DNA of 61,970 nucleotides, taken from Myxococcales bacterium. GTDB lineage: Bacteria; Myxococcota; UBA727; VGSZ01. Each line of letters starts with the position of its first letter. Positions within the stretch are counted from its first letter, which is position 1. The position numbers were made by a program, and so were the translations under genes. The DNA is taken from assembly GCA_023248635.1 (NCBI GenBank), contig JAHFED010000036.1, positions 1 through 61,970 on the forward strand, in the 5' to 3' direction. The notes below the pieces were generated by a model that was given only the letters and a program-made list of their open reading frames with translations, had not been told where the DNA came from and did not search any database. Positions 31,278-40,000 of the stretch are shown here, piece after piece.

Positions 31278-32206
31278 GGACCGCTTTGTTCCAGAGGTGA
31301 GCTCGGTTCATCGCTGCCAGGCGATGAACCTGCAGACAATTCGGGGGGCAGAGCGAGGCCGGCAGCGCGGGCGGCGTCGACGAAGGCCACTGGCAAGGGA
31401 GCACAGAAGCTGAAGCGCCGGTTGTCGACGACGGCGGCCAAGGAGCGTGCATGCAGCCCGAGGTGGGCCGCGCGACCCTCGCCGTATCGGTGGTCGCCGA
31501 TGAGCGGGTGACCCAGATGGGCGAGGTGAACGCGGATCTGGTGCGTGCGCCCGGTCTCGGGGATTACCCGCAAGAGGCTGGCCGTGGCGCTGCGGGCGAG
31601 CACGTGCACCCCGGTGATCGCCCGCTTGCCGACGACGCCGACGCGGGCTCGGCCGCTTCGATCGGGTGGCAGCAGCGGGGCATCGATGAGGACGTCGTCG
31701 TTGGCGCCGGCAGGTCCTTGCACGATGCCGTGCACGATCGCCGTGTAGACGCGCTCGACCTGTTGATCGTGAAAGAGCTTTGACCACACCCTCAGGGCGT
31801 TTTCATCGATGGCAAGCAGCAGCACGCCGGTGGTGTCTACGTCGAGGCGGTGGATGGCGGTGGCGGCGCGCCGCTGGTTGCGGAAGGTCTCGGTGACGCT
31901 GGTTGCTGCTTGCCGGGTGGGCTCGGTGGCGAGGCCCGCGGGTTTGTCGACGACGACAACGCCGTCGCCATCGTGGAGGATCGGAAAAGCGGGGGCGGCG
32001 TCGATGCCGGCGTCGACGGAGACCTCGATGCGGGCTCCCGCTTTCACCGTGCGGGCCTGGACCCGAATGCGGGCGCCGTCGACGAAGACGCAACCTTGGG
32101 CGATGAGGGTGCGGGCCTTGCGCCGGGAGAGTCCGGCCACGCCGCGGGCCACCGCCAGATCGAGGCGGCCATCGGTGGCAAGGGCGGTGAAAGCGTGGCG
32201 GGTCAA
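31274..32206 (-). CDS. RluA-family pseudouridine synthase with S4 domain
   Basis: 310 aa. N-terminal S4 RNA-binding domain (SRRKARTLIAQGCVFVDGA), then the catalytic domain with DKPAGLATEP, HRLDVDTTG (Asp122 nucleophile), ETGRTHQIRVHLAHLGHPLIGD split across the motif, and LGLHARSL. Likely RluC/RluD-like, acting on 23S rRNA; the exact site is not decidable. The last ~22 residues, ELSAGSSPGSDEP onward, are encoded by a dispersed palindromic repeat (31294-31343), so the natural C-terminus has been replaced or extended by repeat DNA. Overlaps the M16 gene by 4 bp. Confidence 0.9.
   Translation of the reverse strand: MTRHAFTALATDGRLDLAVARGVAGLSRRKARTLIAQGCVFVDGARIRVQARTVKAGARIEVSVDAGIDAAPAFPILHDGDGVVVVDKPAGLATEPTRQAATSVTETFRNQRRAATAIHRLDVDTTGVLLLAIDENALRVWSKLFHDQQVERVYTAIVHGIVQGPAGANDDVLIDAPLLPPDRSGRARVGVVGKRAITGVHVLARSATASLLRVIPETGRTHQIRVHLAHLGHPLIGDHRYGEGRAAHLGLHARSLAAVVDNRRFSFCAPLPVAFVDAARAAGLALPPELSAGSSPGSDEPSSPLEQSGP
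31294..31343. repeat. TTCATCGC/GCGATGAA palindromic repeat inside a coding sequence
   Basis: Arms GGTTCATCGC and GCGATGAACC around TGCCAG, followed by TGCAGACAATTC. Same family as the arrays at 33802-34126 and 35601-35865. It encodes the C-terminal tail of the RluA-type enzyme. Confidence 0.85.
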
Positions 32207-32404
32207 AGCTTCCTCGTTTGGTGGCAGGTCTCGGTGACGTCGTCGAATGCACCTCGACTTGCGCGAGGAAATGCCCGGTCTCTAGGATGCGCCTCCCTGC
32301 TTTACATCCTCTTCATGGCGACGAGGCCAGGCCTATCGGCCTGAAGGCACAGTTCGGACGCGCTGGCGTCTCGAAGCAAACGTCAACGGCTTCCAGGAGT
32401 ATCG

Positions 32405-32938
32405 ATGGTCCCAAAGAGCGCCGCTGCAAAGACCACGAAGACTCCGAAGGTCGAGACCAAGACCGAAGTCGGTGCGGAGAAAGCAAAGAAGGCCAAGAAA
32501 GCGGTCAAAGTCGAAGAGCCGGCTGCGCCGCCGCCGCCGCCGACGAAGAAGAAGCCCTCGCACCGCCACTTGCGCGCTCCCATCGAGATTCGGGTTGAGG
32601 TCACGGCCCGCAGCCAGTCTTTCACCACCACGTCGCGCAACATCGCCTTGGGCGGCATCTCCTTTGAGTCCCAGCAGCAGTTTCGCATCGGCGACCTCGT
32701 CAACGTGCTCCTCTACATTCCGGTTCGCAAAGACCTGGAGTTGTTGAAATGCGCTTCCGAGATCGTCTGGGTTGAGGACCTCGGCGGCTCCTGGATGTGC
32801 GGCGCAGCCTTTCGCAAGTTCGCCCCCGGCGACGAAAGGCGCTTGCGGGAGTGGCTGCTCGAGAGTGTGCGAGCCCAGAAGGCCGGTCTGACCGCCCTCC
32901 CCCAACCGGCCGACTTCATCGACGACGACGACGGCTAA
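32405..32938 (+). CDS. PilZ-like domain protein with Lys/Ala/Pro-rich N-terminus
   Basis: 177 aa. Residues 1-50 are Lys/Ala/Pro-rich (AEKAKKAKKAVKVEEPAAPP), likely disordered or nucleic-acid binding. Residues ~54-150 form a PilZ domain: HRHLRAPIEIRVEV, then NIALGGISFES and VWVEDLGGSWMCGAAF. Compared with the RxxxR and (D/N)xSxxG consensus, the first Arg is His53 and the Ser is Ala, so c-di-GMP binding may be weakened or lost. The ATG follows TCCAGGAGTATCG (AGGAG six bases upstream). Its stop overlaps that of the convergent glycosyltransferase gene. Confidence 0.82.
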   Translation: MVPKSAAAKTTKTPKVETKTEVGAEKAKKAKKAVKVEEPAAPPPPPTKKKPSHRHLRAPIEIRVEVTARSQSFTTTSRNIALGGISFESQQQFRIGDLVNVLLYIPVRKDLELLKCASEIVWVEDLGGSWMCGAAFRKFAPGDERRLREWLLESVRAQKAGLTALPQPADFIDDDDG

Positions 32939-33717
32939 TTCTGGTCGGGGTCTGGTGATCTTGGGTCGTCGTCGCCGAGCGCGGCATCGTTCCAGCGCAC
33001 GGCGACCACCAGGCGGGCGAGGTCCTTCATCACGCGTGGCACGCGGCGCAGCAGGTGGATCGAGGGAGAGCGCTGCTCCTCGAGCTCGATGGGGATCTCT
33101 TGGATGCGCAAGCCCCAGCGACCTGCGCGGATGACCAGCTCGCTGGCAAAGAGGTCTTTGTCGACGACGCAGGCCGCGACGATGGGCAGCAACGCCTTGC
33201 GACGAAAAGCCTTGAGCCCGTGGGTGTCGGTGCCGCCGAAGCCCACCGTCGCCCAGAGCATGCCATTGATGACCCGGGTGCCGAGCCTCCGGGCCCAAGG
33301 TCGGCGATCGCGGGCCCCGATCATGGCCTTGCTGCCGACCACCAGATCGCACTCGTCGTGATCGAGGCGGCGCAAGGCGCGGGTCACGAAGCCGATGTCA
33401 CACAGATCGATCTCGTCGCAGACGACGACGTCGCCGCGGGCCTCTTGGATGCCCTTGCGCAGGGCTCGGCCGTAGTCGGCGATGGGGCATGAGAGCAGGC
33501 GCAGCGTGCCGTGGGCGAGGCGCAGATCGAGCTCGCCGACGATCTGCTCGGTGCTGTCGGTGCAGCCGTTGGCCGAGACCACAATCTCGAAGGAACGACC
33601 CAGCTCGTCGAGGGCTTGGGCATAGCGACGCAGCGCGCCTTCGACGATGGCCTCCTCGTTGAAGACCGGAATCACCACCGAGAGCGCGATCGTCGGAGCT
33701 GGCGCAACGCTCGTCAC
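32935..33717 (-). CDS. Glycosyltransferase family 2 (dolichol-phosphate mannosyltransferase-like)
   Basis: 260 aa from a GTG start. GT-A fold signatures: LSVVIPVFNEEAIVEGAL at the N-terminus, VVSANGCTDST, a DEID motif (DXD-like) after GDVVVCDE, and GTDTHGLKAFRR. No TM segment at the C-terminus, so it resembles DPM1/GtrB catalytic domains without the membrane part. Probably transfers a sugar from a nucleotide- or lipid-linked donor to a lipid carrier or cell-surface glycan; donor unknown. The start lies next to the repeat array at 33802. Confidence 0.88.
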   Translation of the reverse strand: MTSVAPAPTIALSVVIPVFNEEAIVEGALRRYAQALDELGRSFEIVVSANGCTDSTEQIVGELDLRLAHGTLRLLSCPIADYGRALRKGIQEARGDVVVCDEIDLCDIGFVTRALRRLDHDECDLVVGSKAMIGARDRRPWARRLGTRVINGMLWATVGFGGTDTHGLKAFRRKALLPIVAACVVDKDLFASELVIRAGRWGLRIQEIPIELEEQRSPSIHLLRRVPRVMKDLARLVVAVRWNDAALGDDDPRSPDPDQN

Positions 33718-33801
33718 CGGGCAGCGCTAGCACGGATCCTGCGCCCCTGCAGGCGGCCAAGCGTCGGGGCCGCTCGGCTTGCGCATCCCCGAGGCGGTCG
33801 A

Positions 33802-34126
33802 ACTCACCGACAGCGCTTGGCGTGTCAGTGAATTGTCTCGGGGTTCATCGCCTGGCGGCGATGACTTGTCTCGAGGTTCATCGCCTGGCGGCGCTGAATT
33901 CACCGACAGCGCTTGGCGTGTCGGTGAATTGTCTCGAGGTTCATCGCCTGGCGGCGATGACTTGTCTCGAGGTTCATCGCCTGGCGGCGATGACTTGTCT
34001 CGAGGTTCATCGTCTGGCGGCGATGAATTGTCTCGAGGTTCATCGCCTGGCGGCGATGACTTGTCTCGAGGTTCATCGCCTGGCGGCGATGACTTGTCTC
34101 GAGGTTCATCGCCTGGCGGCGATGAA
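33802..34126. repeat. Tandem array: eight 33-bp palindromic units with interspersed CACCGACA units
   Basis: Eight copies of a 33-bp unit start at 33833, 33866, 33929, 33962, 33995, 34028, 34061 and 34094. Each unit has TTGTCTCGAGG, then 9-bp arms TTCATCGCC and GGCGATGAA (last base sometimes C) around TGGC. A ~30-bp unit with arms CACCGACA/TGTCGGTG precedes copies 1 and 3. The 33-bp period keeps reading frames open, coding [11 protein letters not shown] repeats on the plus strand. No gene supported in 33718-34162. Confidence 0.95.
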
Positions 34127-34162
34127 TTTGTGGGCCGCACCGCCAGCCACTATGCGAGTCCC

Positions 34163-35566
34163 ATGTCTTCGTCTGCGCGACAGTTCGACGTCATCGTCAT
34201 CGGTTCCGGTCCCGGCGGAGAGGGTGCCGCCATGCGCTGCGCCAAAGCAGGACGCAAGGTCTGCGTCGTCGAAAAATACAGCCTGGTGGGTGGTGGCTGC
34301 ACGCACTGGGGCACGATCCCCTCGAAGACGCTGCGCCACGCCATTCAAGAGCTTGTAAAACACGCGCAGTCTCCGTTCTTTGCGAACTCACAAATCCGCG
34401 AGCAGCCGCGATTTAAAGATCTGATAAAATCCGCCCAGTCCGTGATCATGCGGCAGGCGCGCATGCGCAGCACCTTCTACGAACGCAACGAGGTCGAGCT
34501 CATCGAAGGCGAAGCCCGCTTCGTCGATGCTCACACCATCGACGTGCTTCAAGCCCGCGGCGCCCGCGAGCTCTTGTCCGCCAAGCATTTCGTCGTCGCC
34601 ACGGGCTCGCGCCCCTATCGGCCGCCCGACGTCGACTTCACGCACCCGCGCATCTTCGACAGCGACACCATCCTCAAGCTCGAAGACACGCCCCATGCGC
34701 TGACCATCTACGGCGCCGGCGTCATCGGCTGCGAGTATGCCTCGATGTTTCGCGGTCTCGGCACCAAGGTGAACCTGGTCAACACCCGCGACAAATTGCT
34801 GAACTTTCTCGACGACGAAATCAGCGACGCGCTCTCCTATCACCTGCGTGATCAGGGCGTGCTCATCCGCCATGACGAAGAATCCGAGCGGGTCGAACCC
34901 CTCTCCGACGGCGTCGTCTTGCACCTAAAGAGCGGCAAGAAGCTCAAGACCGATGCCTTGCTGTGGGCCAATGGGCGGGCTGGCAACTCGAGTGGCTTCG
35001 GGCTCGAAGGTCTGGGCATCATCGCCAACGAGCGAGGCTCGATCCCCGTCAACGAGGCGTACCAGACCACGCAGCCCCACATCCACGCCGTCGGCGACGT
35101 CGTCGGTTGGCCGAGCCTGGCCTCGGCTGCCTATGATCAGGGGCGCTTCGCCGCTGGCCACATCCTGCGGGGCGATCTCGAGCACGCCCTGGTCAAAGAT
35201 GTGCCGACGGGCATCTACACCACGCCCGAGGTGAGCTCCCTGGGACGTACCGAGCGGGAGCTGACGGCGTCAGGTGTGCCCTATGAGGTCGGTCAGGCCC
35301 AGTTCAAGAGCCTGGCCCGCGCCCAGATCACCGGACAAACCGTGGGGATGCTCAAGATCCTTTTTCACCGGGATACCCTCGAGATTCTCGGGATTCATTG
35401 CTTTGGAGATCAGGCCGCTGAGATTATCCACATCGGTCAAGCAATCATGTCTCAAAGGGGCAGCGCCAATACGCTGAAGTACTTCGTCAACACAACCTTC
35501 AACTATCCGACCATGGCAGAGGCCTACCGCGTGGCGGCGCTGAATGGGCTCAACCGCGTCTTCTAG
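34163..35566 (+). CDS. sthA: Soluble pyridine nucleotide transhydrogenase (Si-specific NAD(P)+ transhydrogenase)
   Basis: 467 aa, normal SthA length when started at ATG 34163. FAD flavoprotein that equilibrates NADPH and NADH in the cytoplasm. [15 protein letters not shown]-binding loop (residues ~12-23), [19 protein letters not shown] with only one redox-site Cys (C46), the hallmark separating SthA from dihydrolipoamide dehydrogenase, [18 protein letters not shown]-binding loop, [16 protein letters not shown], and a C-terminal dimerisation domain ([20 protein letters not shown]). The frame is open for 128 more codons upstream through the repeat array, but homologues start at the chosen Met. 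Confidence 0.95.
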   Translation: MSSSARQFDVIVIGSGPGGEGAAMRCAKAGRKVCVVEKYSLVGGGCTHWGTIPSKTLRHAIQELVKHAQSPFFANSQIREQPRFKDLIKSAQSVIMRQARMRSTFYERNEVELIEGEARFVDAHTIDVLQARGARELLSAKHFVVATGSRPYRPPDVDFTHPRIFDSDTILKLEDTPHALTIYGAGVIGCEYASMFRGLGTKVNLVNTRDKLLNFLDDEISDALSYHLRDQGVLIRHDEESERVEPLSDGVVLHLKSGKKLKTDALLWANGRAGNSSGFGLEGLGIIANERGSIPVNEAYQTTQPHIHAVGDVVGWPSLASAAYDQGRFAAGHILRGDLEHALVKDVPTGIYTTPEVSSLGRTERELTASGVPYEVGQAQFKSLARAQITGQTVGMLKILFHRDTLEILGIHCFGDQAAEIIHIGQAIMSQRGSANTLKYFVNTTFNYPTMAEAYRVAALNGLNRVF

Positions 35567-35600
35567 ACAAACGGCCGCCCGCCTGAGGGCAGAGATTTGC

Positions 35601-35865
35601 CAGAGGTTCATCGCCTGGCGGCGGTGAATTCATCGCCGCCAGGCGATGAACCTGTAGACAATTCACCGACAGCGAAGCGCTGTCGGTGAATTCATCGCCG
35701 CCAGGCGACGAACCTGTAGACAATTCCCGACACGCGCAGCGCTGTCGGTGAATTCTCCGCCGCGAGCGATTGGGTGCGAGCCAAAGGGGCCCAGCCAAAT
35801 AGCCCCAGACGGCGCAGAATTCGTCGCCGCCAGGCGCTGAACCTGTGGACAATTCACCGACAGGA
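35601..35865. repeat. Palindrome array downstream of sthA
   Basis: 35604-35653 is a ~50-bp palindrome made of two head-to-head TTCATCGCC units with one mismatch. 35660-35692 is a 15-bp perfect stem (AATTCACCGACAGCG and complement) around AAG. Further inverted copies at 35688-35755 and 35818-35865 alternate the two unit types, each joined by ACCTGTAGACAATTC-like spacers. Same families as 33802-34126. No gene supported. Confidence 0.92.
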
Positions 35866-35937
35866 AACAGCCCGCCCTGCCCCGTTGTCGTGGTTTCTGA
35901 CCTGGACGCTGCCACCCTGCTTTGCCATGGACGCCCC

Positions 35938-36345
35938 ATGATGGACGACGTCGACCCGCTTCCCCGCCAGCGCACTGCGACGCTGTCGACGACGATGACC
36001 CTGTGGGCACCGGTCGCCGCCGGGGTCATCCGCGCTTGTGCCGGCGTGCTGGCTTTTTCGGCCTCGTTGCTGACGCTGCCCGTGCACTTCGCCACGCCCT
36101 TCCTTTCAGGGGTGGGCCTGCTCATGCTGGTCGGCGGCTGCGTCAGCGTCACCAAGAGCTGCCGCGACGAACCGCGCTTGCGGCGCTTTGCCGTGGTCTT
36201 TCCCTTGGTGTGCGCCGGTCTGGTGGCAACAACAGCCGTCGTTGTCGCGGTCATGGGCCCGGGCGCTTTTGCTCCCCGCCTCTCGGGCACGGCACCTCCC
36301 GCGGTGCGCGACGACGGCGCTGTGCGCTTCGAAGCTGTGCCCTGA
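35938..36345 (+). CDS. Membrane protein of unknown function
   Basis: 135 aa from ATG 35938; an earlier in-frame ATG at 35845 lies in the repeat region and is less likely. About three hydrophobic segments are seen (VAAGVIRACAGVLAFSASLL; FLSGVGLLMLVGGCVSV; FAVVFPLVCAGLVATTAVVV), with a short charged tail. No recognisable domain. Convergent with the lipoprotein gene 21 bp away. Confidence 0.6.
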   Translation: MMDDVDPLPRQRTATLSTTMTLWAPVAAGVIRACAGVLAFSASLLTLPVHFATPFLSGVGLLMLVGGCVSVTKSCRDEPRLRRFAVVFPLVCAGLVATTAVVVAVMGPGAFAPRLSGTAPPAVRDDGAVRFEAVP

Positions 36346-36366
36346 TCCTCAGCTCGAGGGCCGAGC

Positions 36367-36894
36367 TCAGCCCGGAATGGTGAAGGGGTGCTTCTTCGGG
36401 CGGTCGCACGCTTTGTCGGTGCAGACCTGCACCTCGACGACGCCGGAGATGGCACCGCTGCCCGCCTTGAGCTTGGCCTTCAGCGGCACCTCGCCCTCGA
36501 GGATCACGCTCGTGCCCAGGGCGCCGAGGTCCTTCTTCTTGCCGGACGGGATGTCGACCGCGCCGTCGATGATCCAGCCATGATCAGCATCCACTGAGAG
36601 AGCCACGGGTTTGCTGACTTCTTCTCCGGGACCGTAGGCGTGAAAGCCGTCCTTGATCTTCAGCACCACCAGCAAAGTCGACGTCGACGCATCAAAGGCC
36701 GGCACGACCGTGAGCGCGGCCGTCCAATCCGGCGGAGCCGCTTCGACAGGGGCGGGTTTTTGCACCATGCCGTCGTTCTTCACGGGCTTGGCCTGGCCAA
36801 AATCGCCGTCGTTGGCAGGGGCGGGGCAACCAAGCAAGCCGGCAACGACGACGACGACGACGACGAAGTGCTTCGGGCGTAGCGGCTGGTGCAC
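36367..36894 (-). CDS. Lipoprotein with DsbD N-terminal-like domain
   Basis: 175 aa from a GTG preceded by CGGAGG. Lipoprotein signal peptide with seven consecutive Val (encoded by a GTC run) and lipobox LLGC (C23). The mature part matches the DsbD alpha/N-terminal Ig-like domain: LLVVLKIKDGFHAYGP, PVALSVDADHGWIIDG, and the two-Cys end VCTDKACDRPKKHPF. DsbD-alpha passes electrons to periplasmic acceptors, but here it stands alone without the membrane and thioredoxin domains. It may be a redox or chaperone-like protein; function inferred only from fold. Confidence 0.8.
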   Translation of the reverse strand: MHQPLRPKHFVVVVVVVAGLLGCPAPANDGDFGQAKPVKNDGMVQKPAPVEAAPPDWTAALTVVPAFDASTSTLLVVLKIKDGFHAYGPGEEVSKPVALSVDADHGWIIDGAVDIPSGKKKDLGALGTSVILEGEVPLKAKLKAGSGAISGVVEVQVCTDKACDRPKKHPFTIPG

Positions 36895-36979
36895 GGGACC
36901 TCCGGAGAAGTCCGCACTCTCGCGAGCCGAGGGATCGTTGTCCATGGGTTCGGGTCGGCCCTTCGACGGCCGCCCGGAA

Positions 36980-37012
36980 TGCCCAAAAGAAACGAGCCCC
37001 GATGGGCTCGTC
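36980..37012 (-). terminator. Rho-independent terminator of the metalloprotease operon
   Basis: ACGAGCCC and GGGCTCGT pair around a four-base loop (36991-37010), followed on the minus strand by TTTCTTTT. It lies ~30 bp after the stop at 37041 and separates the operon from the DsbD-N-like lipoprotein gene. Confidence 0.88.
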
Positions 37013-37040
37013 TTCTTTCCCTGGACTTGCGTCTTGACGC

Positions 37041-40000
37041 TCAGCCGCCGGGCAACTCGAAGGCGTCGCCCAGGTAGACCATGAAGTCGATGATCTGGAT
37101 CTTGTCGTTCAGCTTGTTGTTGCTGCGCTCGAAATCCAGACGCGCATCGCGGATGGTGTTGGCGTCGCCGCCGATGATGGCCGTGTCGAGGGCCGTCTTC
37201 GTGGTCAGCCACTCACCCTCGGCGAAGGTCTTGGCTTCATCCACGAGGCGGAAGCCCACGGAGTGGTCGGTGTCGTCGGTGGCGGCGGAACGGTAGACGA
37301 TCTGGCTTTGCGGATCTTCGAACTCGACAACGGTGAGGTCGTCGACGCCGTCGCCATCGCGATCGAGGTTGATGACAGGATCCCCGGTTTGTCCGGCGCG
37401 CGTAATGCGCGAGCGCTGGGCGAAGTCGAGGGTCTGGTCGAGAGTGCTCGACATGTTGACCATGCCGAAGATGGCAGCGAATGCCCTGAGGTTGTAGCTC
37501 GTGGCGGGGCGGATGGCGTCGCCAACGGCGGCTTCGATGTCGAGAGGCTCGCCATAGATGCCGGTTTTCAAGAAGGGTTGGTAGAGGACCTCGACTTTGC
37601 CGTCGCCATCGGTGTCGGCGATGCGCGGTGCGAACACCGACGTGTCGTCGCGCATGAGGGCGCCGAAGAGGTCGAGCATCTCGTTTTGGAAGATGCGGTA
37701 GTAGCCGATCGAATAGGCACCACGGTTCGTGTTCTGCGAGAAGTCGCGGAAGAAGAAGGCGTCGGACGAGGTGATGGCCTGCAGCGCCAAGGTCTTGTCC
37801 CAGTAGTTGCCGAGGTTGATCGGACGGAAGTCGTACTCGCTGTCCCAGCGAGAGTTGAAGATGCGGCCCTGGTCGAGACCAAGCTCCACATTGTCAGTGC
37901 AGTCGGCGGCTTCGCTGGCGGGGACGTAGGTGTCGTCTTCGACGCCTGCGGTCGGACCGGCGTCGCGGCAGTAGGTGCCGGGCTCGGGCTGCTGCAACAC
38001 GCGCACGAAGAAGTCCATGCCGGTGAGGGCCGCGGAACCCCAATCGCGAATGGTCGGGTACACACGCAGGGTCTGGGCACGTCGGTAGAAGTAGAAATAC
38101 CGGTAGGCATTCAACATCGGCTGGAACGTGCGGGTATAGAGGCGATTGCTGTATCCGCCGGCCCACGACGTGAATGGGTTCTGCACGCGGTCACGACGGA
38201 AGGCGTCGAAGGGGTAGTAGAACTCGTACATCTCGCCGGCGTTCTTCACGATCTCGCTCGACGTTGCGCCCATGTCGTAGCGGTTGCAGGTCAAGTTGCC
38301 GCCGAACGCGAATTCGTCGCCGCAGAAGGAGTAGGGCACCGTGACCTTGGCCTTGTGGCCGTCGTCGTCGTTGAGGCCGTTGGCGCCGAGGAAGAACTCC
38401 ATACATCCCGTCGTGCGCGGGAGGTTGAAGTCGGGGCAGTCGTCGTCGCTGAGGCCGCCGACGAAGCCGCGCAGCATCTCGGTGCGGTACCAATCCTTGA
38501 TGGGGATGTTGCGGCGCTTGAAGAGGTTCTCGGGGCGGGCCGGAATGGTGGCCGTGCCGGAGATGTCGAGCGTGGCGCTTTCGTCGCCGAGGGAAGCGGC
38601 TTCGTAGGCGTCGTCGAAGAGGCTGTCGATCTGTTGGTCGGCGTTGGGTCCGCCCACGAGCTGGGGGAAGTCCTTCGGATCGAGGAGGAAGGTGTTCCCG
38701 AGCCAGTCGCGGCCGACGAAGTCACCTTCGCTCTCGTCGAACACTTCGACGGACTCCGCGTAGCCGAGCTTGATGGCCGCTTTGTCGTAGAGGCCGACGC
38801 CGGCCCAGTCGCTGTTGAAGCGCTGGTGGTAGTCCATGACCGACGAATACTGGACCTCGGAGGGACGGTCCGACTTCGCCAACAGGTGTTGCTGGTCAGC
38901 CGAAAGGCCTTCGGCGCCGACGCCCCAGTATTGGGGGAAGTAGTTCATGGCGTCGGCCGAGCCTTCGAAGTTGTGGCGCAGGCCGAAGGTGTGGCCGAGC
39001 TCGTGAGCAGTTACGCCGATGAAGACCTGGGCGCGGATGAACTTGACGACGCCGTCCCGGTCAAGGCCGTCGGTGGCCAGCTTGGAGGCGAGGTCGGCGA
39101 TGGCCGGCTCGACCTGAGCGCTCAGGAAGCAGAAGTTCTTGCGACCGAGGTAGTCGGCGAGCTCGTCGACGCGACCGCTGGCGGAGAGGTTGGTCTCTGT
39201 GGGTTCGAAGGGTTGATCGAGAGCTTCGCGGGGGTTGGTGGCATTGGCGGCAACCAGGAGCTGCGAAGGCACGTGCTCGCGGGCCCAGTTCGAGGGACGG
39301 GCGTTTTCGAGCATGCGCTCGGTGACGCGGCCCTCGCGGGTGGCCACGGGATCGTTGCCGAACAAGCGCAGCGTTTCACTGGTGAGAAGGAACTCCTCTT
39401 CGACGCCGGACTCCCGCAGCTTGTTGAGGCCGCGGTTCAAGGCCGTGACGGGCAGGCTCACGTAGTACTGATCGTCGCTCATGGCGCCAGCGCGGCGATC
39501 GAAGACCTTCAAGAACGAGTCGAGCTTGCTGGCGGGCATCTTCTTGGCCCAGCGAGCGCGGACGCCTTCAACGTGCTCGCGAGCGAGGGTGCCGTTCATG
39601 ATGTCGTCTTGGCTGACCTCGCCATTGAGCAGCTGCACGATGTCCGCGCCCCAGTTGGCGTAGTTGTCGAGGCTGGCGCCGTAGATGTTGGCATTGGCCG
39701 AGACGATCTCGCCAGTGATGGGATCCGACGCCGAGGGACCGTAACCCAGGGGGCCAGCAAGCTCGGCCTTCGACGTCCAGTTCAGGAAGTTGAAGCGGAG
39801 GTCGCCCAGCTGCTGCCAGGTGAAGAGGGGGATGTCCTCTCCCTGGGCCTGGCGCTCGCGGCTGGCGAACTCCAAGACCGCACAGGACTCCTCGAGATTG
39901 CCGAAGGCGACGGTGGCGATGCCATTGGCCGCGAGGTCGGAAGTCATGCTGTGTTCGGCGGCGTAGGCGTTGACGGCGGCGACGTTGCAGTCGTTACCCT

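Noticed and set aside
33802-34126. CRISPR array
   Set aside because: Units abut with no spacers and the whole unit is repeated; no cas genes in the window.
33727-34140. Minus-strand repetitive frame ([11 protein letters not shown] repeats)
   Set aside because: Follows from the 33-bp period keeping every frame open; overlaps the glycosyltransferase start and has no start signal.
34163-35566. Dihydrolipoamide dehydrogenase for the 34163 flavoprotein
   Set aside because: Only one Cys in [12 protein letters not shown], whereas lipoamide dehydrogenase needs the CxxxxC pair; SthA fits.
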